The notes under the pieces: model-generated
The model's input: the letters and a program-made list of their open reading frames with translations, nothing else
What the model was told of the DNA's origin: nothing
Database searches by the model: none
Shown here: in pieces, positions 48,969 to 59,652 of the stretch
How the letters are laid out: the number at the start of each line of letters is the position of its first letter
Numbering within the stretch: the stretch's first letter is position 1
DNA from: Actinokineospora auranticolor
GTDB taxonomy: Bacteria > Actinomycetota > Actinomycetes > Mycobacteriales > Pseudonocardiaceae
Direction of reading: 5' to 3'
Assembly: GCF_002934265.1 (NCBI RefSeq)
Contig: NZ_PTIX01000003.1
Location: 186,001-250,000, forward strand
DNA: 64,000 nt
Position numbers and translations under genes: made by a program

Positions 48969-50210
48969 ATGTCGAGCCCGAGCGCGAGCCAGAGCACCGC
49001 GGTGGCCGAGCCCGCCGCGCCGCGCCTGCGCAGGCGCAGGCAGGGCCGCGCCATCGCGGGGGTCGCGGGCGGCCTCGCCGACCACGTCGGCGTGCCCGTC
49101 CTCTACGTCCGGGTCGCCTTCGCCGTGCTCTCCGCGCTCGGCGGCGCGGGGGCGATGGCCTACGGGCTGCTCTGGATCTTCGCCGCGCAGGCGTCGACCG
49201 ACGACCCGGCCCCCGAGGTGTCCGCGCGCGAGCGCCAGCAGGCGTTCGGCCTGATCGCGCTGGGTGCCGGGCTGACCATCGGGGCGGGCACCCTCTCCGG
49301 CACGGTCAACGGCTGGTTCGCCGGGTCCATCGGCGTCACCCTGGTCGGCGCGGCCCTGGTCTGGCGCGAGGCCGACCAGTCGCAGCGCCGCCGGGTCAAG
49401 GGCGCCCTGCTCGGCGGCGGTGGCCGCTCCGCGCTGGTCCGGGTGCTCAGCGGCGGCGCGCTGGTGGTCACCGGCATCGTCATGGTGCTGATCAGCAGCA
49501 TGGGCCTGGACCAGGTCCAGTTCACCCTGCTCGCGGTGGTCGCCGCGCTGGTCGGCGTGGCCATGCTGACCGTGCCGTGGTGGCTGCGCATGGTCCGCGA
49601 CCTGGGTGACGAGCGGCGCGCCCGGATCCGCACCGAGGAGCGCGCCGAGATCGCCGCGCACCTGCACGACTCCGTGCTGCAGACGCTGGCGCTGATCCAG
49701 AAGCAGGCCGACGCCCCGCGCGAGGTGCTGCGGCTGGCCCGCGGCCAGGAGCGGCAGCTGCGCAGCTGGCTCTACGGCCCCGCGGGCTACGGCGGCGTCG
49801 GGGGCGCGGCGGGCGGCTCGCTGGCCGAGGCGCTGGCCCGGGCCTCCGGCGAGGTCGAGGACACCTTCGCGATCAAGGTCCAGCACGTCGTGGTCGGCGA
49901 CTGCGAGCTCGACGCCAAGCTCACCGCCGTGGTGATGGCCGCCAGGGAGGCGATGGTCAACGCGGCCAAGCACGCCGGGGTCGCCGAGGTCTCGGTGTAC
50001 GCCGAGGTCGAGCCGGAGACGGTCACGGTGTTCGTGCGCGACCGCGGCAAGGGCTTCGACCCCGAGGAGGTGCCGGAGGACCGGCACGGCCTGGCCGACT
50101 CGATCCGGGGTCGGATGGAGCGCAACGGCGGCGAGATCAAGCTGCGCACCGCGCCGGGGGACGGGACCGAGGTACAGCTGCACATGCCACGTGCGAAAGT
50201 GGCCGCATGA
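48969..50210 (+). CDS. PspC-domain sensor histidine kinase (LiaS-like)
   Basis: The protein has 413 residues from the ATG at 48969, which has GGAG 9 nt upstream; GTG codons at 48909 and 48924 are alternatives. An N-terminal PspC domain (RRQGRAIAGVAGGLADHVGV) and four or so membrane segments (to about residue 205) precede HisKA_3 (AEIAAHLHDSVLQTLALIQ, phospho-accepting H233) and the ATPase domain (REAMVNAAKHAG N-box, then DRGKGFDPEEVP and RHGLADSIRGR). It phosphorylates the adjacent regulator, with which it overlaps by 4 nt (ATGA). Confidence 0.88.
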   Translation: MSSPSASQSTAVAEPAAPRLRRRRQGRAIAGVAGGLADHVGVPVLYVRVAFAVLSALGGAGAMAYGLLWIFAAQASTDDPAPEVSARERQQAFGLIALGAGLTIGAGTLSGTVNGWFAGSIGVTLVGAALVWREADQSQRRRVKGALLGGGGRSALVRVLSGGALVVTGIVMVLISSMGLDQVQFTLLAVVAALVGVAMLTVPWWLRMVRDLGDERRARIRTEERAEIAAHLHDSVLQTLALIQKQADAPREVLRLARGQERQLRSWLYGPAGYGGVGGAAGGSLAEALARASGEVEDTFAIKVQHVVVGDCELDAKLTAVVMAAREAMVNAAKHAGVAEVSVYAEVEPETVTVFVRDRGKGFDPEEVPEDRHGLADSIRGRMERNGGEIKLRTAPGDGTEVQLHMPRAKVAA

Positions 50211-50902
50211 GCGAGCAAGCAGGCGAGCCGGAGGGCACCCCGGCCGAGAAGCGCCCGGTCCGGGTGTACCTGGTCGACGACCACAGCATGTTCCGCGCGG
50301 GCGTGCGCGCCGAACTGGACACGCTCACCGACGCCATCGAGGTCGTCGGCGAGGCGGGCACCGTGGGGGAGGCGGTGGCGGGCATCGGCCACCTGCGCCC
50401 CGACGTGGTGCTGCTCGACGTGCACATGCCCGACGGCGGCGGCGCCGAGGTGCTGCGCCAGTCGCGCAAGCCGCACCCCGAGGTGGTGTTCCTGGCGCTG
50501 TCGGTCTCCGACGCGGCCGAAGACGTCATCGCGGTCATCCGGGCCGGTGCCCGCGGCTACGTCACCAAGACGATCTCCAGCCAGGAGCTGGTCACGGCGG
50601 TGCTGCGGGTGTCCGAGGGCGACGCGGTGTTCTCGCCGCGGCTGGCGGGCTTCGTCCTCGACGCGTTCGCCGACCGGCCGGGCGCGGCCCCGATCAACGA
50701 CCCCGAGCTGGACCTGCTGACCCCGCGCGAGCGGGACGTGCTGCGTTTACTGGCCCGCGGCTACGCCTACAAGGAGATCGCCTCGGAGCTGTTCATCTCG
50801 GTCAAGACCGTGGAGACGCACGTGTCCAGCGTCCTGCGCAAGACCCAGCTGTCCAACCGCTACGAGCTGTCCCGCTGGGCCTCCGACCGCAGGCTGGTCT
50901 GA
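50207..50902 (+). CDS. LuxR/NarL-family response regulator of the PspC kinase
   Basis: The protein has 231 residues. The receiver domain has VYLVDDHSMFRAGVRAEL, the phospho-acceptor D71 (VVLLDVHMPDG), the switch Ser/Thr (ALSVSD) and the Lys of YVTKTIS. The C-terminal HTH is LTPRERDVLRLLARGYAYKEIA, then VKTVETHVSSVLRKTQL. All key residues are intact. Coupled to the kinase by ATGA, it likely controls the divergent PspC operon through the palindrome at 48845 (inferred). Confidence 0.9.
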   Translation: MSEQAGEPEGTPAEKRPVRVYLVDDHSMFRAGVRAELDTLTDAIEVVGEAGTVGEAVAGIGHLRPDVVLLDVHMPDGGGAEVLRQSRKPHPEVVFLALSVSDAAEDVIAVIRAGARGYVTKTISSQELVTAVLRVSEGDAVFSPRLAGFVLDAFADRPGAAPINDPELDLLTPRERDVLRLLARGYAYKEIASELFISVKTVETHVSSVLRKTQLSNRYELSRWASDRRLV

Positions 50903-50935
50903 GCTCGGCTCACCCCGCCGGGCTGGTCCAGCGGC

Positions 50936-51868
50936 TCACGCCGCCTTGGTGAGCACGCCGGTCGGGTCCTCGGCCACGACCGGCGACGGCGTGCGCCGCT
51001 GCCAGCGCGTCATGCCGACGCCGATGAGCACGACGACCATGCCGACGATCACCCGGGCGTTGATGCCCTCGTCGAGGAAGATGGCGCCGAGCAGCACCGA
51101 CACGACCGGCAGCAGGTAGCCGACGGTGGTGGCGTTGGTCGCGCCCTCGTCGGCGATCAGCCGGTAGTTGATGGCGAAGGCGAACCCGGTGCCGAACACG
51201 CCCAGCACGCCGATCGCGATCAGCACGGTCGCGTTCAGGTGCACGGTCTGCAGACCGCTGACCGGCACCGCGACGGCGCTGAGCCCGGTCGCGGTGATCA
51301 GCTGCGCGGCGGACAGCGCGATCGGCGCGGTGCCGCGCCCGGCCAGGGTGCGGCCGATGTAGGTGTAGCTGACCGCGTAGCTCGCCGCGGCCGCGAGGAT
51401 CGTCAGCGAGCCCCAGCTGGCCAGCCCGGCCTGCGCCCACGGCGCGAAGATCAGCAGGGTGCCCGCGAAGCCGAGCAGCAGCCCGCCGAGGCGCACCGGC
51501 TTGAGGCCGCGCTCGGTGCCGATCAGGATGCCGATGAGCAGCGCCCACAGCGGGGTGGTGGCGTTGAGCACCCCGGCCACGCCGGAGGAGACGGTCTGCT
51601 CGCCGACCGCGAACAGCGCGAACGGGATGGCGTTGCCGAACAGCGCGGCGACCACCAGGTGCCCCCAGGTGCGCCGGTCGCGCGGCAGCCGGTTGCGGCC
51701 GAGGTAGCAGAGCGTGACGACCACGACGGCGCCCAGCGCGCACCGGGCGACCGTGATCTGCACCGGGCTCAGCCCGGGGAGCGCCAGCTTGATCCACAGG
51801 AAGCTGGAACCCCAGAGCAGGGCGAGGATGCCCATCCGGACCAGCGTCCCCCGGTTCCCACTGATCAC
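50936..51868 (-). CDS. EamA/DMT-family transporter
   Basis: The protein has 310 residues with ten hydrophobic segments in two EamA repeats: LLWGSSFLWIKLALPGLSPV, FGNAIPFALFAVGEQTVSSG and AGVLNATTPLWALLIG in the first, and AAAASYAVSYTYIGRTLAG to LPVVSVLLGAIFLDEGIN in the second. The GTG at 51868 has GGAGGAA 6 nt upstream and is preferred over an upstream ATG. These proteins export metabolites such as amino acids or nucleosides. The divergent LysR gene is its likely regulator. Confidence 0.88.
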   Translation of the reverse strand: MISGNRGTLVRMGILALLWGSSFLWIKLALPGLSPVQITVARCALGAVVVVTLCYLGRNRLPRDRRTWGHLVVAALFGNAIPFALFAVGEQTVSSGVAGVLNATTPLWALLIGILIGTERGLKPVRLGGLLLGFAGTLLIFAPWAQAGLASWGSLTILAAAASYAVSYTYIGRTLAGRGTAPIALSAAQLITATGLSAVAVPVSGLQTVHLNATVLIAIGVLGVFGTGFAFAINYRLIADEGATNATTVGYLLPVVSVLLGAIFLDEGINARVIVGMVVVLIGVGMTRWQRRTPSPVVAEDPTGVLTKAA

Positions 51869-51921
51869 GGCCGTTCCTCCATCTCGGTGGTCTTCTGCCA
51901 CTCACTCTCACCCGGCGCTAC

Positions 51922-51948
51922 CTCAAGAACAAGTGAAATGTCCTTGAG
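51922..51948. promoter_or_regulatory. Inverted repeat between the EamA and LysR genes, candidate LysR operator
   Basis: CTCAAG (51922-51927) and CTTGAG (51943-51948) flank a 15-nt AT-rich centre in the 100-bp divergent intergenic region, 20 nt before the LysR start. The dyad with its long centre is typical of LysR-type sites. Confidence 0.45.
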
Positions 51949-51968
51949 GGACCATTAAGCTCAGCTAC

Positions 51969-52871
51969 ATGCTCGACGTCCGTCGCCTCCAGGTCCTGCG
52001 CGCCGTGGTCACCAGCGGCTCGATCACGGCCGCGGCGACCAACCTCGGCTACACGCCGTCGGCCATCAGCCAGCAGATCGCCGCCCTGGAGCGCGAGGCG
52101 GGCACCTCCCTGCTCGAACGCGTCGGCCGCGGCGTCCAGCCGACGGCGGCCGGGCTGCTGCTCACCGAGCACGCCGCCATCATCGGCAAGCACCTGGCCG
52201 AAGCTGAGACGGCGCTCGCCGACCTGCGCGCGGGGCGCACCGGCCGGATCGCCATCCGCTGCTTCGCCACCGCGGGCGCGGCCCTGGTGCCCCCGGCCCT
52301 GGCCCGGTTGCGCGCCGAGCACCCCGGTGTCCAGGTCGACCTCAAGCTGTTCGACCCGGAGGACCCGCTGCCGGAGGTGGTGGAAGGACGGGCCGACCTG
52401 GCCATCGTGGCCCGCTCACGGGACGTGATCCCGGACGGCATCCAGATGACCCACCTGCTCGACGACCCCTACCGGGTCGTCCTGCCCAAGGGCCACCGCC
52501 TCGCCGCGAAACGGGTCATCGACCTGGCCGACCTGGCCGAGGAACCCTGGGTCAACGAGTGGACCTCGGCCCCCTGCCGCCAGATCGTCTACGACGCCTG
52601 CGCGTCGGCGGGCTTCACGCCGAACGTGGTCGTGGAGAGCGAGGACTACACGAACTCGCAGGGCTTCGTCGCCGCGGGCCTGGGCATCAGCCTGATCCCG
52701 ATGATGGGGCTGGGCAACCGGCACCCGGGGGTGGTCGTCCGCAAGGTCCGCCGCCCCGAACCGGCCCGCGCCATCCACGCCGCCGTCCGCGTCGCGTCCC
52801 TCGGCCAACCCGCCCTGGTGTTCCTCCTGGCCGCCCTCCGCGACGCCGCCGCGGCCCAGCTGGACGGCTGA
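51969..52871 (+). CDS. LysR-family transcriptional regulator
   Basis: The protein has 300 residues. The N-terminal winged HTH is LQVLRAVVTSGSITAAATNLGYTPSAISQQIAALE (residues 7-42, shown in part), followed by the linker helix and a full substrate-binding domain (GRIAIRCFATAGAALVPPAL to LVFLLAALRDAAA). It is divergently placed from the EamA exporter, the usual LysR-target arrangement. The effector is unknown. Confidence 0.9.
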   Translation: MLDVRRLQVLRAVVTSGSITAAATNLGYTPSAISQQIAALEREAGTSLLERVGRGVQPTAAGLLLTEHAAIIGKHLAEAETALADLRAGRTGRIAIRCFATAGAALVPPALARLRAEHPGVQVDLKLFDPEDPLPEVVEGRADLAIVARSRDVIPDGIQMTHLLDDPYRVVLPKGHRLAAKRVIDLADLAEEPWVNEWTSAPCRQIVYDACASAGFTPNVVVESEDYTNSQGFVAAGLGISLIPMMGLGNRHPGVVVRKVRRPEPARAIHAAVRVASLGQPALVFLLAALRDAAAAQLDG

Positions 52872-53131
52872 GCAGCCACCGGTTCCGCGCTATTCCTCGC
52901 CGGGATCGCCTTGGAATCGCATCGGCAAGAACACCTTGGTGCGTTCGATGTTTCCGTGTTGCTCAACGGGTCCTCCCAGCTCAGGACCGCGTATTCGACT
53001 TGTGCCCGCTGGTGTCCATGACATCAGTCCGACGCCTGTCCAAGTGGACGTCCATCAGGGTGTCCTGGGTTCGGGACGCGGAGGGTGGTCGGCGGAGGCC
53101 GACCGGGGCTGGGTCGGAAGACGGTTCCGGG

Positions 53132-54817
<1,686 letters not shown>

Positions 54818-54830
54818 CGCTACTCCCGGC

Positions 54831-56201
54831 TTACTGGACGGGCGTCGCCGACGCGCTCGGCACACCCGTGGTCGTGGTCGTCGGTGCCACCGTGGTCGTC
54901 GTGGTGGGCGGCACCGTGGTGGTCGTCGTCTCCGCCGTGGTCGTGGTCGTCGGTGCCACCGTGGTCGTGGTGGTGGGCGGCACCGTAGTCGTGGGCTGGT
55001 TGGGCGGCGGCACCGCGGTCCGCGTGGTGGGCGCGGTGCTCTCCGGGCGCTCGGCGGTGGTGGTGGGTCGCACGAACGCGGTGGTCGTGGTGTCGGCCGG
55101 ACCGGACGGGCCCTGCGGTTTCGCGTCGGTGTCCCGGTTGAAGATCATGATCGCGCCCGCGGCCAGGATCGCGGCCAACCCCACGCCCGCGACCACCAAC
55201 GGCACCCGCGAGCGCGGTGGCAGCGGTTGTCGCGGTGGCGCGGTGCCCACCCGACTGCCGCCGCCGACCACGGTGGTCCGCGCGGCCGGGTTGGACGGCG
55301 TCGGGTCCGCGCCCGGCGCGGCGACCAGCCGGGTGTGCGCCTCGGCGACCGCGACCGGCACCGGCGGCACGTTCGGGTCCTCGCCGCGGGCCACCGCGTT
55401 GAGCATGTCCCGCGCCTTGGCGGTGGACGGCCGGTCCTCCGCCGTCGCGGCCAGCAGCGCCACCAACACGTCGGTCAGCGGGCCGGAGCGCTCCGGCGGG
55501 TTGATCTTGCCCGCGGCCACCGCGTGCAGCAGGGCCAGGGTGTTGTCGCTGAGCCCGAACGGCGGCTCGCCCTCGGTCGCGGCGTAGAGCGTGGAGCCGA
55601 GGGAGAACACGTCCGAGGCCGCGGACGGGTCGCGCCCGACGGCGACCTCGGGGGCCAGGTAGGCCGGGGTGCCCGCGATGAGCCCGGTCTTGGTGACCGT
55701 CACGTCGTCGGTGGCCCGGGAGATGCCGAAGTCGGTGATCTTCACCGAGCCGTCGTCGCCGAGCAGGATGTTGCCCGGCTTGATGTCGCGGTGCACGATC
55801 CCGGCGGCGTGCGCGGCGGCCAGCGCCGCGGCCACCTGGGTGCCGATCCTGGCCGTCTCGACCGGGTCCAGCGGCCCGCGCTCGGCGAGCGCGATGGCCA
55901 GGCTGACCGACGGCAGGTACTCCATGATCAGGCAGGGCACGCCGTCCTCGTCGACCACGTCGAAGACCGCGATGGCGTTCGGGTGGTGCAGCCGCGCGGC
56001 GATGCGCCCCTCGCGCATGCAGCGGGCGACGGCCTCTTCCGCCTCGTCCTCGGGCAGCCCCGGCGACAGCAGCAGCTTCTTCACCGCGACGGGCCGGTTC
56101 AGGCGCTCGTCCACGCCCTGCCAGACCACGCCCATGGCGCCGCTGCCGATCCGCCGCTCCAGCCGGTAGCGCCCGGCGACCAGCCGGCCATCGTCGCTCA
56201 T
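54831..56201 (-). CDS. Membrane Ser/Thr protein kinase with Thr-rich tail
   Basis: The protein has 456 residues. It is a close paralogue of the following kinase: Gly-loop GSGAMGVV (19-26), K41, HRDIKPGNILL, DFG and LAPEVA. One transmembrane helix (VPLVVAGVGLAAILAAGAIMI) lies near residue 350. The outer part is only a Pro/Thr tail with two near-identical segments of TTT-VPP-TTTTT-VAP type. It lacks the globular outer domain of its neighbour. The ATG has GGAGG 10 nt upstream. Tail repeats at DNA level suggest length variation. Confidence 0.88.
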   Translation of the reverse strand: MSDDGRLVAGRYRLERRIGSGAMGVVWQGVDERLNRPVAVKKLLLSPGLPEDEAEEAVARCMREGRIAARLHHPNAIAVFDVVDEDGVPCLIMEYLPSVSLAIALAERGPLDPVETARIGTQVAAALAAAHAAGIVHRDIKPGNILLGDDGSVKITDFGISRATDDVTVTKTGLIAGTPAYLAPEVAVGRDPSAASDVFSLGSTLYAATEGEPPFGLSDNTLALLHAVAAGKINPPERSGPLTDVLVALLAATAEDRPSTAKARDMLNAVARGEDPNVPPVPVAVAEAHTRLVAAPGADPTPSNPAARTTVVGGGSRVGTAPPRQPLPPRSRVPLVVAGVGLAAILAAGAIMIFNRDTDAKPQGPSGPADTTTTAFVRPTTTAERPESTAPTTRTAVPPPNQPTTTVPPTTTTTVAPTTTTTAETTTTTVPPTTTTTVAPTTTTTGVPSASATPVQ

Positions 56202-56448
56202 CCCGACCGGAACCTCCCCTGCCCGCGTCAGGTGGTCGCGGGCATCGTCTAGGCGCACACCCCAGTCCGGCGCCTCGGTGACGCCGTGCTCTGGCCCGGG
56301 GTTGGCCGACCGTTCCAGGCTAGGCGTTCACTCAGTGCGCATGAACGCAAGTCCCACTTGTGCGGGCCCGGCCTGGCAACGGCTACATACTGTCACAATC
56401 GTCCCCCAATCGGGGGTCGGTCGAACTAGTCGCGGACTCCGGCGCGGT

Positions 56449-57387
56449 TCAGTCCAGTTGCGCGGAGACCAACTCCGCGCCGACGATGCGTTGCGGAGCG
56501 CTCACCGTCACCTTCAGTAGCTGCTGTACCCGCAAGTGGGCGCCGTCACCCAGGTGGATCCGGACCACCGCGAGCACCCCGTCCGGCCGCTCCACCACGT
56601 CCAGCACCTGGATCCAGCGCACCGTCTGCCACGAGCCGACGAACTCCGCCAGCGTGGTGCCCAGCCGCTCGCCCGCGACCAGGTCGAACGCGAGCCGCGG
56701 GTTGACCTCGACCAGGTGGTAGTACTCCAGCACCAGCTCCCGGCTGGAGGTGACCCCGCGCTCGGGCACCCGGGAGGACCCGGCCGGGCTGGTGTCGCTG
56801 TCCGAGCCGCGGCGGTGCCCGCTCGGGAGGGTCTGCTTGACCGCGCGCATCGACGAGTCCGGCCGCGTGTCCGGCGTCACGTTCCCGAACGCCGACCCGG
56901 TGGCGGGCACGTCCAGCAGCTGGGACGGTACGAACACCGTCGACGAGGTCACCGTGCGGTCCAGCTCGTGCGGCAGCAGCGCCTGTTCGCCGGTGATCTG
57001 CAGCGGGGCCCGCTCGGCACCCGCCGCGGCCTGGTTCGTCCGGTCCCGCGACACCACGGTCGCGGTGACGATCGCGCCGCACAGCGTGACCACGGCCACG
57101 CCGAGGCCCGCGAGCTTGGCCGCGTGCGCCACCCGCGAGCGGTCCGCGGGCACCGCCGCGGTCGCCTGCCGGGCCTCGCCGGGCTCCTCGGGTACCCAGG
57201 GCGCCTCGGTGGGTTCGGGGTCGATCCGGGGCAGGGTCTCGGTGGGCTCCGCGCACACCCGTTCCGGCTGGGGCGTTGCCGCTGCCGCAACGGGTGGGGT
57301 CGTGGTCGCGGGTTGCCTTCGGATCAGCTCGGCGACACGTACCGAGCCGGAGCGCACCCGCCGCCTGCCGGTCGTCGGACGATCCAC
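56449..57387 (-). CDS. Single-pass membrane protein with extracellular NTF2-like domain
   Basis: The protein has 312 residues. The GTG at 57387 has GGAGG 9 nt upstream and is preferred over longer frames. A basic cytoplasmic part with Pro-rich segments is followed by one transmembrane helix (AKLAGLGVAVVTLCGAIVTATVV, about residues 90-112). The outer C-terminus (residues 215-312) reads LVLEYYHLVEVNPRLAFDLV, then RVQQLLKVTVSAPQRIVGAEL, the same domain type as in the kinase at 53132. There is no catalytic domain. It may be a ligand-binding partner or substrate of the kinases. Confidence 0.7.
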   Translation of the reverse strand: MDRPTTGRRRVRSGSVRVAELIRRQPATTTPPVAAAATPQPERVCAEPTETLPRIDPEPTEAPWVPEEPGEARQATAAVPADRSRVAHAAKLAGLGVAVVTLCGAIVTATVVSRDRTNQAAAGAERAPLQITGEQALLPHELDRTVTSSTVFVPSQLLDVPATGSAFGNVTPDTRPDSSMRAVKQTLPSGHRRGSDSDTSPAGSSRVPERGVTSSRELVLEYYHLVEVNPRLAFDLVAGERLGTTLAEFVGSWQTVRWIQVLDVVERPDGVLAVVRIHLGDGAHLRVQQLLKVTVSAPQRIVGAELVSAQLD

Positions 57388-57742
57388 TGCCGCTTTCCTC
57401 CGCCTGAGTCGCGCAACGGGGCAACTCGTACCGTGCTGCCGGGGGCCCACACCACTCTTTCTCGGCTCATCACCCGATCGAGGCGATGGATGGCGACGAG
57501 ATTCACCTGAAAAGAGCAACATGTGCCATCGGCGGTGGCCGATATCCGCCGGGGCGGGTGCGATCGGCGCAACACGGCGGGTCAGGTGGTCCATCACGTC
57601 CGCCCACCTTGGTCATCACCCCGGTGGTCTCACGCGCACATCATTCACCACGCGGACGGCGAAGAGAATCCCCGCGCGGTGAGAATCGCGGCATTGGTAT
57701 GGCCCCGCGCGCCGATCGGGTGATCGGCGCGGTCCGGCCTGG
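57388..57742 (-). other. Intergenic region with terminator hairpin
   Basis: No supported gene is present. A 10-bp stem CGCGCCGATC (57708-57717)/GATCGGCGCG (57722-57731) with a GGGT loop lies 12 nt from the stop of the gene at 57743 and is its likely terminator. The remaining 300 bp show no further clear signal beyond space for a promoter of the 56449 gene. Confidence 0.6.
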
Positions 57743-58729
57743 TCAGGGCGTCGCCCGCTCCGCGCTGATCCGCGGGTCGGCGCCGAAGGTGAAGGTCAGC
57801 TCGCGTTCCTCGGTGGTCACCGAGCCGTCCCGGCGGACCAGCCTCAGCAGCGCCTTGGTCCGCGCCCGGCTCGGGTCGACCACGATCCGCACCACGTCGA
57901 CCCGCACCACGTCGGCGTAGTGGCGGCGCAGCTGCTCCTGGCCCTCGCGGCGCAGGTGCCCGGTGGTCAGCGCGTAGGCCGCGCCCGGGTCGCCCGGCAT
58001 GGCCCGGTAGAAGGCCTCGGTCCGGTCACCCATCGTGTTCGGGTCGTTGGGCGGGACCACCAGCATCGGCGTCACGACGGTGCTGCGCGGCGCCGCGGTG
58101 ACCTGGGGGGCGGGCACCGACCCACCGTTGAAGTAGTCACCCGGTCCAGCGGCCGCCACCCGGGTGGTGGTCACGGGGGAACCGTCCGCGGACGACTCGC
58201 TCGTCTGGTCGCCGTCCCCGGCGTCCGGGCCGGGGGACTCGGGCGCCGAGGTCGGCGCGGGCGCCCCGCTGCTCGGCGCCCCGCCGGGGCGCGGGGCGGC
58301 GGACGGGGTCCCGCCCTGGCCGTCGACCAGCGGCTCCGGCAGCCTGCTCGGCATCCCCGGCAGGCCGGGCAGCGCGTCGATCACGTCCGGCCTGCGCGGC
58401 CCGGTCATCAGCGTGACCGCCGCGTACGTCAGGCCGAACACCACCAGGATCGCCGAGGCCACCGCGAACCACGCGGCCCGCCGCCACGAGACCGGCGGGG
58501 TCACCGAGGCCGGGATGGTGCCCAGGTCGAACTTGGCCAGCCCGGTCGCGGGCCCGTCCACGTGCACGGTCGGGCCGACCACGGGCAGCACGTCGGTGTC
58601 GCCCGCCGCGCGCGCGGCGCCCTCCAGCGAGTGCGCGCCACCGCGCCGGGCGCGCCGCGGCCGCCCGTCCACCCGGTGCCTGCCCTGGTCGTCGGCCCCC
58701 GGGAACTCGGGGTCGGGGGAACTGGCCAT
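57743..58729 (-). CDS. Single-pass membrane protein with Pro-rich and NTF2-like extracellular parts
   Basis: The protein has 328 residues. The ATG at 58729 has GGAGGAG about 11 nt upstream. A cytoplasmic N-terminus (about 75 residues, basic) leads to one transmembrane helix (AAWFAVASAILVVFGLTYAA, about residues 84-104), a long Pro/Ser/Gly linker and a C-terminal domain (RTEAFYRAMPGDPGAAYALTT to TFTFGADPRISAER) similar to those at 53132 and 56449. It lies 50 nt after the PIG-L gene on the same strand. It could be a sensor or scaffold in the kinase pathway; function is unknown. Confidence 0.7.
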   Translation of the reverse strand: MASSPDPEFPGADDQGRHRVDGRPRRARRGGAHSLEGAARAAGDTDVLPVVGPTVHVDGPATGLAKFDLGTIPASVTPPVSWRRAAWFAVASAILVVFGLTYAAVTLMTGPRRPDVIDALPGLPGMPSRLPEPLVDGQGGTPSAAPRPGGAPSSGAPAPTSAPESPGPDAGDGDQTSESSADGSPVTTTRVAAAGPGDYFNGGSVPAPQVTAAPRSTVVTPMLVVPPNDPNTMGDRTEAFYRAMPGDPGAAYALTTGHLRREGQEQLRRHYADVVRVDVVRIVVDPSRARTKALLRLVRRDGSVTTEERELTFTFGADPRISAERATP

Positions 58730-58779
58730 CTGCTCCGGACTCCTCCTCCTGCGCGGCGGGCGCCTGGTCGGCGGGCTGG

Positions 58780-59511
58780 TCAAGCGGTGTCGACGAGCTG
58801 GAACTCCTCGGCCAGGCAGTCCCGCGGCAGGCCGTAGCGGGCCGCGGTGTCGGCGAAGTGGCCGCGCATCCCCGCCTCCAGGCCCGGGTTGCCGCCGACC
58901 TGGGACACGTGCGAGCGCAGCGCGGCCATCCGCCGGTCGAAGCGCTCGGTGATCTCCACCGCGTGGTTGCGCAGGTGCCGGGGCGCGTCGGCGATCCACA
59001 GCTCGCGCACGGTCCACGGCTCCAAGCCCTCCTCGCGCAGCAGCGCGGGGTGGGCGTTGGGGTTGCGCGCGTCCGGGTAGACCGCCGCGAAGGTGGCCGC
59101 GCCGGTCGCCCGGTGGTCGGGGTGCGCGGTGGGCACCATGTCCCAGTTGATCTCCGGCGACCAGGTCAGCACCCGGTCCGGCCGGAACCGGCGGATGACC
59201 CGGGTGATGTCGCGGCGCAGCGCGATGCTCGGCTCGACCGAGCCGTCCGGGTGGTCCAGGAAGGTGATCCCGCCGACGCCCAGCACGTCGGCCGCGGCCC
59301 GCTGCTCGGCCCGCCTGGTCGCGGCCACCTCGGCGGGCGGGCGGGAACCGTCACCGCTGGCCTCGCCCGAGGTGACCAGGCAGTAGGCGACCTCGATCCC
59401 GGCGTCGACCCAGCCCGCGACGGTGCCGGAGGCCCCGAAGTCGACGTCGTCGGGGTGCGCGCAGACCACGAGGGCCCGCCGCACGTCATCACGGGGAGTC
59501 GCACCGATCAC
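58780..59511 (-). CDS. PIG-L family deacetylase
   Basis: The protein has 243 residues. The zinc-binding motif is CAHPDDVDFGASGT (AHPDD at 18-22) and the second site is TAHPDHRATGAA. These match GlcNAc de-N-acetylases (MshB/LmbE type). The GTG at 59511 is chosen because an ATG upstream would add residues not found in the family; there is TTACTCT and no SD, suggesting a leaderless transcript. The substrate could be mycothiol precursors or cell-wall sugars; no other mycothiol genes are nearby. Confidence 0.87.
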   Translation of the reverse strand: MIGATPRDDVRRALVVCAHPDDVDFGASGTVAGWVDAGIEVAYCLVTSGEASGDGSRPPAEVAATRRAEQRAAADVLGVGGITFLDHPDGSVEPSIALRRDITRVIRRFRPDRVLTWSPEINWDMVPTAHPDHRATGAATFAAVYPDARNPNAHPALLREEGLEPWTVRELWIADAPRHLRNHAVEITERFDRRMAALRSHVSQVGGNPGLEAGMRGHFADTAARYGLPRDCLAEEFQLVDTA

Positions 59512-59652
59512 GCGGAGAAGAGTAAGCGTTTCCGACCGGTTCGTACGCCCGAGCACGTTTATCGCGCGCAAACCACACTTTGGCGTGAAACCGCCACGCC
59601 GGATTCCCCGCTGGGTGCACCGGTCGCCGCGCGCCGGTGCGCTTCCCGCGCC

